Shown piece after piece: positions 53,692-62,161 of a DNA stretch of 64,000 nt; position 1 is the stretch's first letter, and every line of letters begins with the position of its first letter. The notes under the pieces are model-generated. The model worked only from the letters and a program-made list of their open reading frames with translations. It ran no database searches and was not told the DNA's origin. Made by a program: the position numbers and the translations under genes. Source of the stretch: Dyadobacter fanqingshengii (GTDB lineage: Bacteria; Bacteroidota; Bacteroidia; Cytophagales; Spirosomataceae); contig NZ_CP098806.1 in the NCBI RefSeq assembly GCF_023822005.2, positions 3,348,001 through 3,412,000 on the forward strand, given 5' to 3'.

Positions 53692-53915
53692 GCAGCTAGG
53701 AATGGCATTTCAATTTCCTCAGAGCGCCAGGCAGCATAGGATAAAGCTTGTTTAATATCCTCAATTTCAATGTATGGATAAGCGCTTAAAATATCATCAA
53801 ATGTGCTTCCGGAAGCCACAAGACCAACGAGCGTGCCAACCGTAACCCGCATTCCACGGATGCAAGGCTTGCCCCCCATCAATTTCGGATCAAAAGTTAT
53901 TCGGTCTAATTTCAT
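53688..53915 (-). CDS. DUF433 antitoxin
   Basis: 75 residues, nearly all the DUF433 domain: ITFDPKLMGGKPCIRGMRVTVGTLVGLVASG with the G-K-P-x-I-x-G-x-R signature. DUF433 proteins have a winged-helix-like fold and act as antitoxins to DUF5615 toxins. It starts the two-gene module. A TAAATTTG element on the minus strand (53939-53946) lies 24 bases before its ATG. Confidence 0.87.
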   Translation of the reverse strand: MKLDRITFDPKLMGGKPCIRGMRVTVGTLVGLVASGSTFDDILSAYPYIEIEDIKQALSYAAWRSEEIEMPFLAA

Positions 53916-53938
53916 GTCTTTTTTATTATTGTGCTTCC

Positions 53939-53946
53939 CAAATTTA
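53939..53946 (-). promoter_or_regulatory. Bacteroidota -7 element of the DUF433/DUF5615 module
   Basis: The minus strand reads TAAATTTG, an exact TAnnTTTG match; no clear -33 box at 19-21 bases. Confidence 0.45.
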
Positions 53947-54142
53947 ACTAATATTACAAAACCTGCCTAATCCAAAACGTTTCTCTCATAGCAACACCCG
54001 TAAAATGAAGCTTATCATTGACGGTCATCACCTCACGAACAGAATTTCTGTAAAAGCCTGGTTACCACAGCATCTGGAAGGCAATTTTTTAAATCACTTG
54101 TAAGCATTGCCCAAATTTACCAGGAAGGGCTGATATCAATAA

Positions 54143-56536
54143 TCACTCGGTTTTTAACGATTTTACAGGGTTTGTCAGTGCAGCTTTGATGCTTTGATAA
54201 CTGATCGTGAACATTGCAATGATAATCGCGGCGGAGCCTGCTAGCGCGAAAAGCCACCATTTAAGGTCGATTTTGTATTCAAATCCGTGCAGCCATTTGT
54301 CCATAAAATAGTAGCCCACCGGCGATGCTATGGCGATGGAGATCAATATCAACATTAAAAAATCTCGCGAAAGTAATGATACAATGGCAGTTACAGAAGC
54401 ACCGAGCACTTTCCTGATCCCGATTTCCTTCATTCGCCGTTCAGCTGTAAACGTGGCCAGACCGAACAAACCTAAGCTTGATATGAGCACTGCAATCGTT
54501 GTGAATGTATTGAACAAGGTGGCTGTTTTGGCTTCGTTTTTATAAATTTTGTTATATGTTTCATCCAGGAAAGTATATTCGAGCGGATAGTTAGGTATCA
54601 TTTCTTCCCAAACCTTTTGGGTAGCACGAATGGCCTCGGCGTCCCTGCCGGGTTGTGCTTTTACATAAATTCCCAGGCTCCAGGATAAGTCGTTGAATAA
54701 CACCAGAGGCTCAATTTTTTCACGCAGGCTTTTATAATGAAAATCCTTCACGACTCCTATTACAACACCCTTTTTGCCTTGAAAATCAAATCTTTTACCG
54801 ATAACCGGCTTTTTAAGCAATAATTTTTTAACGGCGGTTTCGTTTAGCACCACATTCTGTTTGTCGGTCGTCCGGTTGTCATCAAACCAGCGACCTTCCG
54901 CTATTTTAAGTCCAAACATGGATTGAAAATTGGACTCCACAGCCAGCTGAGAAACGATTGGATTAAAATCTTTTGGCCTTCCATCCCAATCGTACGAACC
55001 TGTGGTGCTGCTATTTATCTGCACAATGCTCTGACTCGAAATGGTCACATCCGCAATGCTCGACTCACGCAAGAGCCGCTCTTTGAAAGTTGTGGGCTGT
55101 ATTTTATTCTTCATCGGCCAGGGCATCCGGAAACCAAAAGCGTGCGCGCGGTCGTAACCCAGCTCTTTTTCACGAATAAATTTCATCTGTTGAAACACAA
55201 CGAGCGCCGAAATGAGGAAAACGACCGTAACTGTAAATTGCAAAACAACCAGCCCCTTCCTGAAACTTGCACTGGAAGAACCCAAAACATTGCTCCCGCG
55301 GAGAATTTCAAAGGGTTTGAATGAAGAAAGCAGAAGGGAAGGATAAATGCCTGTCAGCAGAATTGCCAAAATAGTGGTCCCAACAAGCACTAACCAAAGC
55401 GGCTTATTAGAAAATGAAAGCTCAAAAGTCTTTTCTGTAACACCATTGAACAACGGCAATAGCATATAGATCAGTAACAATGCCAGACCAAAAGCCATCA
55501 GGCAAGTCAGTACGGATTCTGTCATGAATTGCGCAAAAAGGTGCGAATGCTTTGCGCCCAGCAACTTTTTCACCCCCACTTCTTTCGATCTGATACTGGC
55601 CCGTGCGGTGGTAATGTTGACGTAATTGATACACGCCACAAGCAAAATAACCAAGGCCATGCCGAAAAAGATATAAATCGTTTTTTTGTCACCTTTGCTT
55701 TTATCCGAACCTTGAAGTTCCGTATTGAAATGCATGTTCGTCAAAGGCTCGGCTTCCAACACGATATCTGACGAGGGTTTTCCTTTATCATCCTTCTTAA
55801 ATTTGGAAATAAGGGCAGTTAGTTTTGTAGCCACCTTTTTACGATCGGCATCGTGCCTGAGCAGAACGAATGTCTGATAATTAAACTGGTTCCAGCTCTT
55901 TTCACCTTCATAAGTTCGTGGATTGGCGAGATATGCGCCTAATGGCAAAATATAGTCGTATTGAAAGCTCGAATTTGGGGGATTATTTTTATAAACAGCC
56001 GCGATCGTATAGTCGAGCGTATCGATCCGCATAATTGTTCCGGCGACATTCGTGCGCCCGAACAACTGCCGGGCCTTAGCTTCCGTAATGGCAACATTTC
56101 GGATTGCCGAGCCGAATTGCATCGCCGACCCATCCACGAAATGGTAGTCAAACAAGCTAAACCAGTTCGTATCCACATAAACAGCATTTTCTCCAATAAT
56201 CTTTCGGTCACCAATACGAACAGGAAGGTTTGAAGCAGTATTAACACGGGTAACCGCTTCAATTTCAGGGATTACTTTCGTTTCCTCAGCTAGCAAAAGA
56301 GGCGTGGCCGACCAATGCCAGGTGTCTTCTTCGCTAACCTTCAAATGCGTCACAATCCGACTGATCCGATCTGACTTTTTATGAAAATTGTCAAAACTCA
56401 GCTCATTTTGTACCCATAGCAAAATAAAAACGGCTGCTACCATTCCACCGGTTAGCCCGGCAACATTCAACGTGGTGAACAGACTTGCACTTCGCAGGTT
56501 CCTAAGGGCGATTTTAATCTGGCTGCTAAGCATCAC
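54143..56536 (-). CDS. MacB/FtsX-type ABC permease 15
   Basis: 797 residues; a second ATG one codon in (56533) is equally possible. N-terminus MLSSQIKIALRNLRSAS departs from the common NYLKIA. First coupling region ACINYVNITTARASIRSKEVGVKKLLGA; the TM6 motif is SSLGLFGL rather than SCLGLFGL, and the second coupling motif is ERRMKEIGIRK. It lies 17 bases after permease 16 in a two-gene block with no paired dyads. Confidence 0.92.
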   Translation of the reverse strand: MMLSSQIKIALRNLRSASLFTTLNVAGLTGGMVAAVFILLWVQNELSFDNFHKKSDRISRIVTHLKVSEEDTWHWSATPLLLAEETKVIPEIEAVTRVNTASNLPVRIGDRKIIGENAVYVDTNWFSLFDYHFVDGSAMQFGSAIRNVAITEAKARQLFGRTNVAGTIMRIDTLDYTIAAVYKNNPPNSSFQYDYILPLGAYLANPRTYEGEKSWNQFNYQTFVLLRHDADRKKVATKLTALISKFKKDDKGKPSSDIVLEAEPLTNMHFNTELQGSDKSKGDKKTIYIFFGMALVILLVACINYVNITTARASIRSKEVGVKKLLGAKHSHLFAQFMTESVLTCLMAFGLALLLIYMLLPLFNGVTEKTFELSFSNKPLWLVLVGTTILAILLTGIYPSLLLSSFKPFEILRGSNVLGSSSASFRKGLVVLQFTVTVVFLISALVVFQQMKFIREKELGYDRAHAFGFRMPWPMKNKIQPTTFKERLLRESSIADVTISSQSIVQINSSTTGSYDWDGRPKDFNPIVSQLAVESNFQSMFGLKIAEGRWFDDNRTTDKQNVVLNETAVKKLLLKKPVIGKRFDFQGKKGVVIGVVKDFHYKSLREKIEPLVLFNDLSWSLGIYVKAQPGRDAEAIRATQKVWEEMIPNYPLEYTFLDETYNKIYKNEAKTATLFNTFTTIAVLISSLGLFGLATFTAERRMKEIGIRKVLGASVTAIVSLLSRDFLMLILISIAIASPVGYYFMDKWLHGFEYKIDLKWWLFALAGSAAIIIAMFTISYQSIKAALTNPVKSLKTE

Positions 56537-56553
56537 ATTACAATTTAAGATAA

Positions 56554-58938
56554 TTACTCACTTCTCAACGACTTAGCCGGATCCAGCATAGCTGTTTTCA
56601 GGCTTTGGTAACCGACGGTTAGTATTGCAACTGTAATTGCCAGTAATGCTGCGACCACAAAATACCACCATGAAATTGCAATGCGATAAGGGAAGTCGCG
56701 CAACCACGTGTCTGCCGCGTAATATGAAAACGGCAGTGCAACGACAATTGCTACCAATACAAGTTTGATAAAATCCGAGGATAACAATGCTGCAATGCTG
56801 GCTGCGGAGGCGCCCAGCACTTTCCTGATGCCAATTTCCTTCACCCGGGTTTCCGCATTGAATGTGGCCAAGCCGAAGAGTCCTATGCAGGAAACAAAAA
56901 TCGATAATATGGCCGCTAATGTGATCATTTCCTTCCATTTTGCCTCGGATTCATAACGTTTCAGATTTTTGGCGTCCTCAAACTGATATTCGAATGGCAT
57001 GAATGGCACGTATCTACGAAATATTTTTTCAACCGTTTTTACGGTTTCAACATTGTTTCCGCCGGTCAACTTCAAAAACAATGTACTCTTCCCGTAATTC
57101 GGGTCCTGCGTCATCAGCAACGGTTTTATCGTGTCTTTCAGCGAAGCGTAATGGTAATTTTTCACCACACCTATCACCGTCATTTTCTGATTTTTCCATT
57201 CAAAATTAATCTCCTTACCGATTGGATTTTTCCAGCCCGCCTTTTTCACAAATGCTTCATTTACCACCACCGATTGTACCGGATCGGAGGGAAAACTTTT
57301 AGAAAAATTCCGGCCTCTAGCAATCGGGATTTCCAAAGTTTTTAGAAAATCGTCATCCACACCAATGTATCCAAAATCAATTTTGCCAGTCTCAATATCT
57401 CCCAGCGTACCATTGTAGTTGCCATTGAAAGCGCCTACTTTTTCAACACCTGCAATGGTTTCCAATTCCGCTTTTACAACCTCGAGATATCGTTCACCTG
57501 AACGACCGCGACCCAGGCTAAAACTCATCAGGTTTTTATCATTGTAACCTAAGTTTTTGTTTGTAAGATATTTGAATTGGGAATAGATGACAATGGTGCC
57601 GATGACAAGGCATATCGACAATGCAAATTGGAAAACGACCAGGCCCTTTGTCAGGTAATTTTTCTGTGTCAGTTTGGTCCGGTTGTACAAAGTTTGTGCG
57701 GGACTAAAACCTGAAAGCACCAATGCCGGATAAAAACCAGCAACCATTCCCGTAACCAGGAATAAGGCGAAATATCCGGAAACGAGTTTAATGTCGAGTA
57801 AATAAGAAAGTGCTAGTTGCTTATTAGCCAACTCGTTGAATGTGGGTAAAACAGCAAGCGTCAAAACGACGGCAAGGGAAAAAGCGATAAAAGAAAGCAG
57901 GAAGGACTCTCCCAGAAACTGATACATTAACTGTTTGCGCTGGCTTCCCACAACTTTGCGAATGCCAATTTCCTTCGCCCGGTTTAAAGAGCGAGCAACG
58001 GTTAGGTTCACAAAATTAATGCAAGCGATAAGCAGGATAAAGATGGCTATACCGGAAAGGATGTATGAATAAATGGGACTGCTGCCGCGACCAAGCCCGT
58101 TGCGCAAATCGCTTATTTCGCTATCAAGATGAATATCCAGGAATGGTTGCAGGCTGAAACTGATCCTTTGGTCGAAATCTTTGATCTTGCTGATCTCCTC
58201 CGCAGACTTTGTTTTAAAAACCTGATTCAGTTTTGGAACGACCGTTCTGTAATTCGCTTTTTCGTGCAGCAGCACAAATGTGTTCATATAAAAACCTAAC
58301 CATTCTTTATCAGTCCAGCCTCTGGTAACCTGCAATTCAAACGGGATCACGGCACCAAACTGAACGGATGAATTCTGCGGGCATTTTTTGGCAACCCCGG
58401 ATACGATCAATTTTTCGAAGTTATCGTCTATTTTCAACTCCATCGTCTTACCGACTGCATCCGTTGTATTGAAATATTTCTCCGCAACCTCTTCTGTCAA
58501 AACGATGGAATTGACATTGGCAAGCACCGTTTTGGGATCTCCCGCAACGAGCGGCATCGAAAACACAGTGAAGAAATTGTTATCTGCGAAAAGCACATCT
58601 TCGCTCAACAGCTCATTCCCTTTTCTGGTGACGAATGTGTTGCTTTGGGCTCTTACGATCTCCTTAATCTCCGGAATTTCCTGCTTGAAGCTTGGCCCGT
58701 GAATGGTGTTGGTGCTGCCAATCGTGCGGGTCTCGCGGCTGTCCGACATGGTTACCTTGATCCGGTAGAGCTGGTCTTTATTTTCCTGAAACCGGTCAAA
58801 ACTGACTTCATCCTTGGTATAAAGGACAATCAGCATGCAGCAGGTAAGTCCAAGCGATAGCCCGGCAATGTTGATAAAGGAAAAAATCTTATTCCTCGTC
58901 AAATTACGAACCGCAATTTTGAGATAGTTCTTGATCAT
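56554..58938 (-). CDS. MacB/FtsX-type ABC permease 16
   Basis: 794 residues; first coupling region ACINFVNLTVARSLNRAKEIGIRK, and TM6 SCIGLFGL followed by NAETRVKEIGIRK. It heads a two-gene block, but the 78 bp to the divergent antitoxin gene hold neither the dyads nor TGGCA. Its promoter is therefore not apparent, and the toxin-antitoxin pair may have separated it from permease 17 and an upstream promoter. Confidence 0.92.
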   Translation of the reverse strand: MIKNYLKIAVRNLTRNKIFSFINIAGLSLGLTCCMLIVLYTKDEVSFDRFQENKDQLYRIKVTMSDSRETRTIGSTNTIHGPSFKQEIPEIKEIVRAQSNTFVTRKGNELLSEDVLFADNNFFTVFSMPLVAGDPKTVLANVNSIVLTEEVAEKYFNTTDAVGKTMELKIDDNFEKLIVSGVAKKCPQNSSVQFGAVIPFELQVTRGWTDKEWLGFYMNTFVLLHEKANYRTVVPKLNQVFKTKSAEEISKIKDFDQRISFSLQPFLDIHLDSEISDLRNGLGRGSSPIYSYILSGIAIFILLIACINFVNLTVARSLNRAKEIGIRKVVGSQRKQLMYQFLGESFLLSFIAFSLAVVLTLAVLPTFNELANKQLALSYLLDIKLVSGYFALFLVTGMVAGFYPALVLSGFSPAQTLYNRTKLTQKNYLTKGLVVFQFALSICLVIGTIVIYSQFKYLTNKNLGYNDKNLMSFSLGRGRSGERYLEVVKAELETIAGVEKVGAFNGNYNGTLGDIETGKIDFGYIGVDDDFLKTLEIPIARGRNFSKSFPSDPVQSVVVNEAFVKKAGWKNPIGKEINFEWKNQKMTVIGVVKNYHYASLKDTIKPLLMTQDPNYGKSTLFLKLTGGNNVETVKTVEKIFRRYVPFMPFEYQFEDAKNLKRYESEAKWKEMITLAAILSIFVSCIGLFGLATFNAETRVKEIGIRKVLGASAASIAALLSSDFIKLVLVAIVVALPFSYYAADTWLRDFPYRIAISWWYFVVAALLAITVAILTVGYQSLKTAMLDPAKSLRSE

Positions 58939-58985
58939 GGCTTGGATGAAGATAACGGTGACTTATGATTGTGTCTTTTTTTAGT

Positions 58986-58993
58986 TAACTTTG
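58986..58993 (+). promoter_or_regulatory. Bacteroidota -7 element of the second PIN module
   Basis: TAACTTTG, an exact TAnnTTTG match, 24 bases before the antitoxin ATG at 59017; a TTATG about 18 bases upstream is a weak -33. It argues against an upstream start at 58969. Confidence 0.5.
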
Positions 58994-59016
58994 GTAATAC
59001 GCAAATGCATTTAGCT

Positions 59017-59265
59017 ATGGAATTGATCAGGGAAATCATAGTGCCGACCGGTAACTCTTACACACTCAACCTGCCGGACGAAATGATCGGCAAACAGGTT
59101 GAAGTAATTGCTTTTGAAATTGAAAATTGCGTTCAAGATGTTGATATTGAGAGCAAGGAGCGAGAACAAAAAATTGAGCAGATCCGCGAAATCTACAAAG
59201 ACTCTCTTGTCGATTTGAGCAATTTTAAATTTGACCGTGACGAAGCGAATAATTACGATGAGTAA
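59017..59265 (+). CDS. Antitoxin of a PIN-toxin module
   Basis: 82 residues from the ATG at 59017. It begins MELIREIIVPTGNSYTLNLPDEMIGKQVEVIAFEIE, an AbrB/SpoVT-like DNA-binding strand pattern, followed by an acidic helix (KEREQKIEQIREIYKDSL) and an acidic tail. An earlier in-frame ATG at 58969 would precede the promoter element at 58986. It overlaps the toxin start by eight bases. Confidence 0.82.
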   Translation: MELIREIIVPTGNSYTLNLPDEMIGKQVEVIAFEIENCVQDVDIESKEREQKIEQIREIYKDSLVDLSNFKFDRDEANNYDE

Positions 59266-59659
59266 AGTTGCTTTGGATACGAACATCTTAATATACCTGT
59301 ATGATTTTTCCGATGAAAAAAAACGACATATCAGTGAATTACTGCTAGCCGTTAGACCTGCAATAAGTGCGCAAGTGATATCAGAATATTTAAATGTAAC
59401 TAAGCGGCTGCAAAAACTACCCAAGCTTGAAGTTCTTGAAAAGTGTGTCAAACTGCTGGCGTTTTGTGACATTATTCCGCTAAATGTGAAAACCATGGAA
59501 AAGGCTTTGCTACTGCTCAGGAAGCACGATTTCCAAATGTTCGACAGCATAATCATCGCTTCTGCATTGGAAGCTAATTGCAGCATTCTATATTCAGAAG
59601 ATTTGCAACATAACCAGCTGATTGAGAATAAACTTACCATCGTCAATCCGTTTATATAA
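59258..59659 (+). CDS. PIN-domain toxin
   Basis: 133 residues, PIN fold with the acidic residues Asp7 (VALDTNILIYL), Glu43 (ISEYLN), Asp96 (QMFDSIIIA) and Asp115 (YSEDL). This is the common PIN type with D-T-N-I-L-x-Y, distinct from the toxin at 42903. The ATG at 59258 lies inside the antitoxin gene, giving translational coupling; an in-frame start at 59231 is too far in. Convergent with permease 17, 21 bases apart. Confidence 0.87.
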   Translation: MSKVALDTNILIYLYDFSDEKKRHISELLLAVRPAISAQVISEYLNVTKRLQKLPKLEVLEKCVKLLAFCDIIPLNVKTMEKALLLLRKHDFQMFDSIIIASALEANCSILYSEDLQHNQLIENKLTIVNPFI

Positions 59660-59680
59660 TTAACTCCGAACGCCCCTCTC

Positions 59681-62041
59681 CTACTCCCCCCGCAAGGACT
59701 TCACAGGATTCATTAGCGCTGCTTTTATGGCCTGGAAACTTACTGTGAATAAAGCGATCAGTAGTGCCGCAATGCCGGCTACCATAAAATACCACCATTC
59801 CATTTCGATCCGATAAGCATATTTCTCAAGCCAGCTTTGGAGGAAGTAGCCTGCTATCGGGAATACAATTAATGCAGCAATGGCAACCAATTTTACAAAA
59901 TCCATGGACAGCATGCCAACCAGGTTTGTCACACTCGCGCCGAGCACTTTTCTGACACCGATTTCCTTCGTTCGCTGCTCTGCCGTGAAAGCTGCAAGCC
60001 CAAACAACCCCAGGCAGGAGATGAAAATCGCGAGGAAGGCAAAGTAATTGGAAAGTTTGCTTACGACCGTTTCGGCCTTGTATAAATTGCCAAACTCTTC
60101 GTCGGCGAAACGATATTTGAATGGAAATCCAGGGTTATATTGCTTGTAAACCTTCTCAATGCTTGCTATGGCCTGCTTCGTTTTACCAGCTTCCGTCAGG
60201 ATCAGCGCCGCGCCCCAGTTTTCCTTTTTAGATTGCAGATTTATTATGAGCGGCTCAATAGCGACGTGCAGCGAGCCAATGTGAAAGTCTTTCATTAGCC
60301 CGATAATCCTGCCCTTTTTGCGCCACATGGTCAGCTCCTTCCCTACCGGATCTTTATAACCGATTTTCCGGGCTGCCGCTTCATTGATAAGATAATTGGA
60401 TGTGTCCGTGCCGAACTGTGGATTGAAATCCCTGCCATCCAACAACTTGATTCCCATTGTTTTTACAAAATCAAAGCCTACCGGATTCACATTGAAAAGC
60501 ATGCGTTGCGTGGTGTCTTTACCCGGCCAGATTACGCCCATTGTAGAACTCCCAAAATCCATTGGACTAGCCTGCGAAACCGTTACTGCCTTAATGCCCG
60601 GCTCACCTTCTAAAACCTGTTTGAATGAGGCAAAGCTCTTCGGCATTCCTTTCTCTATATCACTGATATACAAAAGGTTGCTTCTGTTGAAACCGAGATT
60701 TTTGTTTTGGATAAATTCAATCTGGCGATAAACCACGATCATGGAAAGGATCAATAGAATGGACAGGCCAAACTGAAAAACCACCAGTCCCTGCCGGAAA
60801 TAAGCAGCGCTCGGCTTGAATTTCAAAGCACCTTTAAGCACAACAACAGGGTTCAATGAGGACATGAACAAAGCCGGATAACTTCCGGCAAAAACGCCTG
60901 TAATGGTTGTTAAAACCAAGAGCAGAAGCAGCAATGTAGGATTGAAGAAATTGAGCGATAACTGCTTCTCGGTTAATGTATTGAATGAAGGAAGCAGCAC
61001 GGCCACTAAAATAAGGGCAAAGGCTAGCGCAAGCAATGTGATAAGAATTGACTCGCCCATAAATTGACCAACCAAACTGGATTTGTAAGCGCCAACCACT
61101 TTGCGCAAACCCACTTCCTTCGCCCGCTTTACCGACCGTGCAGTCGCGAGGTTCATGAAATTTATGCAGGCGATAACCAGGATAAAAATGGCCACAATGG
61201 TAAACAGACGCACATATTCTATTCTGCCGCCATTTTGTTTACCCGAATCCCATTTAGAATAAAGATAGGACTGGCCGTAATTGACAAGGAACAGATCAAT
61301 GTTGCTGTCCTTGTTTTTAGTTTTCAGATAACCCCTGATTTTGGCGTTTACCTTGTTGATATCAGCATTCTTGTCGAGCAAAACTATGCAGCGCGGGCCA
61401 TTGTTTCCCCATTCTTTTGCCCAGTCGTTGCCCTTAATCCAACGATCGTAACTCATAAGAAAATCGAACTTGAGGGACGAATAGGAAGGAATTTCCTTTA
61501 AAACGCCGGTTACGATCACATCGTCCTTATTATCAACCCGAATGGTTTTTCCCATCGGATCCTGCCCTTTGAAATATTTATCTGCGAGCTTTTGTGAAAT
61601 TACAATTCCGTCGGGGCGCTTTAATGCTGTTTTTGGGTTGCCCTGGCTGAGATCAAACGAGAAAATGCTAAGAAAATCGCCTTGTACGTAGCGGCCCTTC
61701 TCGTTGTCGAAATTGTTTCCGACTGCCAGCACGGGCGCTTCCTCCCAAAGCCATTGGCTGGCCATTTCAATCTCGGGAATGTCTTTTACGATGTGATCGG
61801 CCAGGATCCCTGGGGTAGCGGCAAATGTGTTGATCACCCCCGAGTAAAACTGGTTCTCCATAACGGAGAAGATCCGGGTGTCATTTTTGTGAAACCGGTC
61901 CATCTTGATCTCATCCTGCACCCACAACATAATGAGCAGGCTGCAAGCCATTCCCAAGGCAAGACCAAGAATATTGATGAGGCTGAATGTCTTGTTTTTC
62001 AACAAGTTGCGCCAGGCGATTTTAAGATAATTTTTGAGCAT
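59681..62041 (-). CDS. MacB/FtsX-type ABC permease 17
   Basis: 786 residues; first coupling region ACINFMNLATARSVKRAKEVGLRKVVGA, second TKEIGVRKVLGAS. It is the intact relative of the deleted permease 4. They share the LWV-DE-x-x-[VM]DR start of domain 1 and the G-G-RI-YVRLF approach to TM2. It shows what permease 4 lost: TM3-5 and most of domain 2. It follows permease 18 after 120 bp that hold only a CGGCTGTCGGCCGTCGGCT-like low-complexity tract. Confidence 0.93.
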   Translation of the reverse strand: MLKNYLKIAWRNLLKNKTFSLINILGLALGMACSLLIMLWVQDEIKMDRFHKNDTRIFSVMENQFYSGVINTFAATPGILADHIVKDIPEIEMASQWLWEEAPVLAVGNNFDNEKGRYVQGDFLSIFSFDLSQGNPKTALKRPDGIVISQKLADKYFKGQDPMGKTIRVDNKDDVIVTGVLKEIPSYSSLKFDFLMSYDRWIKGNDWAKEWGNNGPRCIVLLDKNADINKVNAKIRGYLKTKNKDSNIDLFLVNYGQSYLYSKWDSGKQNGGRIEYVRLFTIVAIFILVIACINFMNLATARSVKRAKEVGLRKVVGAYKSSLVGQFMGESILITLLALAFALILVAVLLPSFNTLTEKQLSLNFFNPTLLLLLLVLTTITGVFAGSYPALFMSSLNPVVVLKGALKFKPSAAYFRQGLVVFQFGLSILLILSMIVVYRQIEFIQNKNLGFNRSNLLYISDIEKGMPKSFASFKQVLEGEPGIKAVTVSQASPMDFGSSTMGVIWPGKDTTQRMLFNVNPVGFDFVKTMGIKLLDGRDFNPQFGTDTSNYLINEAAARKIGYKDPVGKELTMWRKKGRIIGLMKDFHIGSLHVAIEPLIINLQSKKENWGAALILTEAGKTKQAIASIEKVYKQYNPGFPFKYRFADEEFGNLYKAETVVSKLSNYFAFLAIFISCLGLFGLAAFTAEQRTKEIGVRKVLGASVTNLVGMLSMDFVKLVAIAALIVFPIAGYFLQSWLEKYAYRIEMEWWYFMVAGIAALLIALFTVSFQAIKAALMNPVKSLRGE

Positions 62042-62161
62042 AACGAGTGGTAATCGGCTGTCGGCCGTCGGCTATGGATTGCTAAAAAAATCTTGTTTCA
62101 ACCGTAATCCAATCAATTCGCGAAGGCGGAAAGTGGATGACTGAAAGCCAACAACTGCCCC

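Noticed and set aside
54004..54102. Possible 32-codon peptide starting MKLIIDGHH upstream of the DUF433 gene
   Set aside because: Too short, no family recognised and no regulatory signal; it may be chance in a 227-bp gap.
59011..59646. 211-codon minus-strand open frame across the antitoxin and PIN toxin
   Set aside because: The plus strand holds two genes with recognisable motifs, overlap coupling and a promoter; the reverse frame is serine/leucine-rich shadow sequence.
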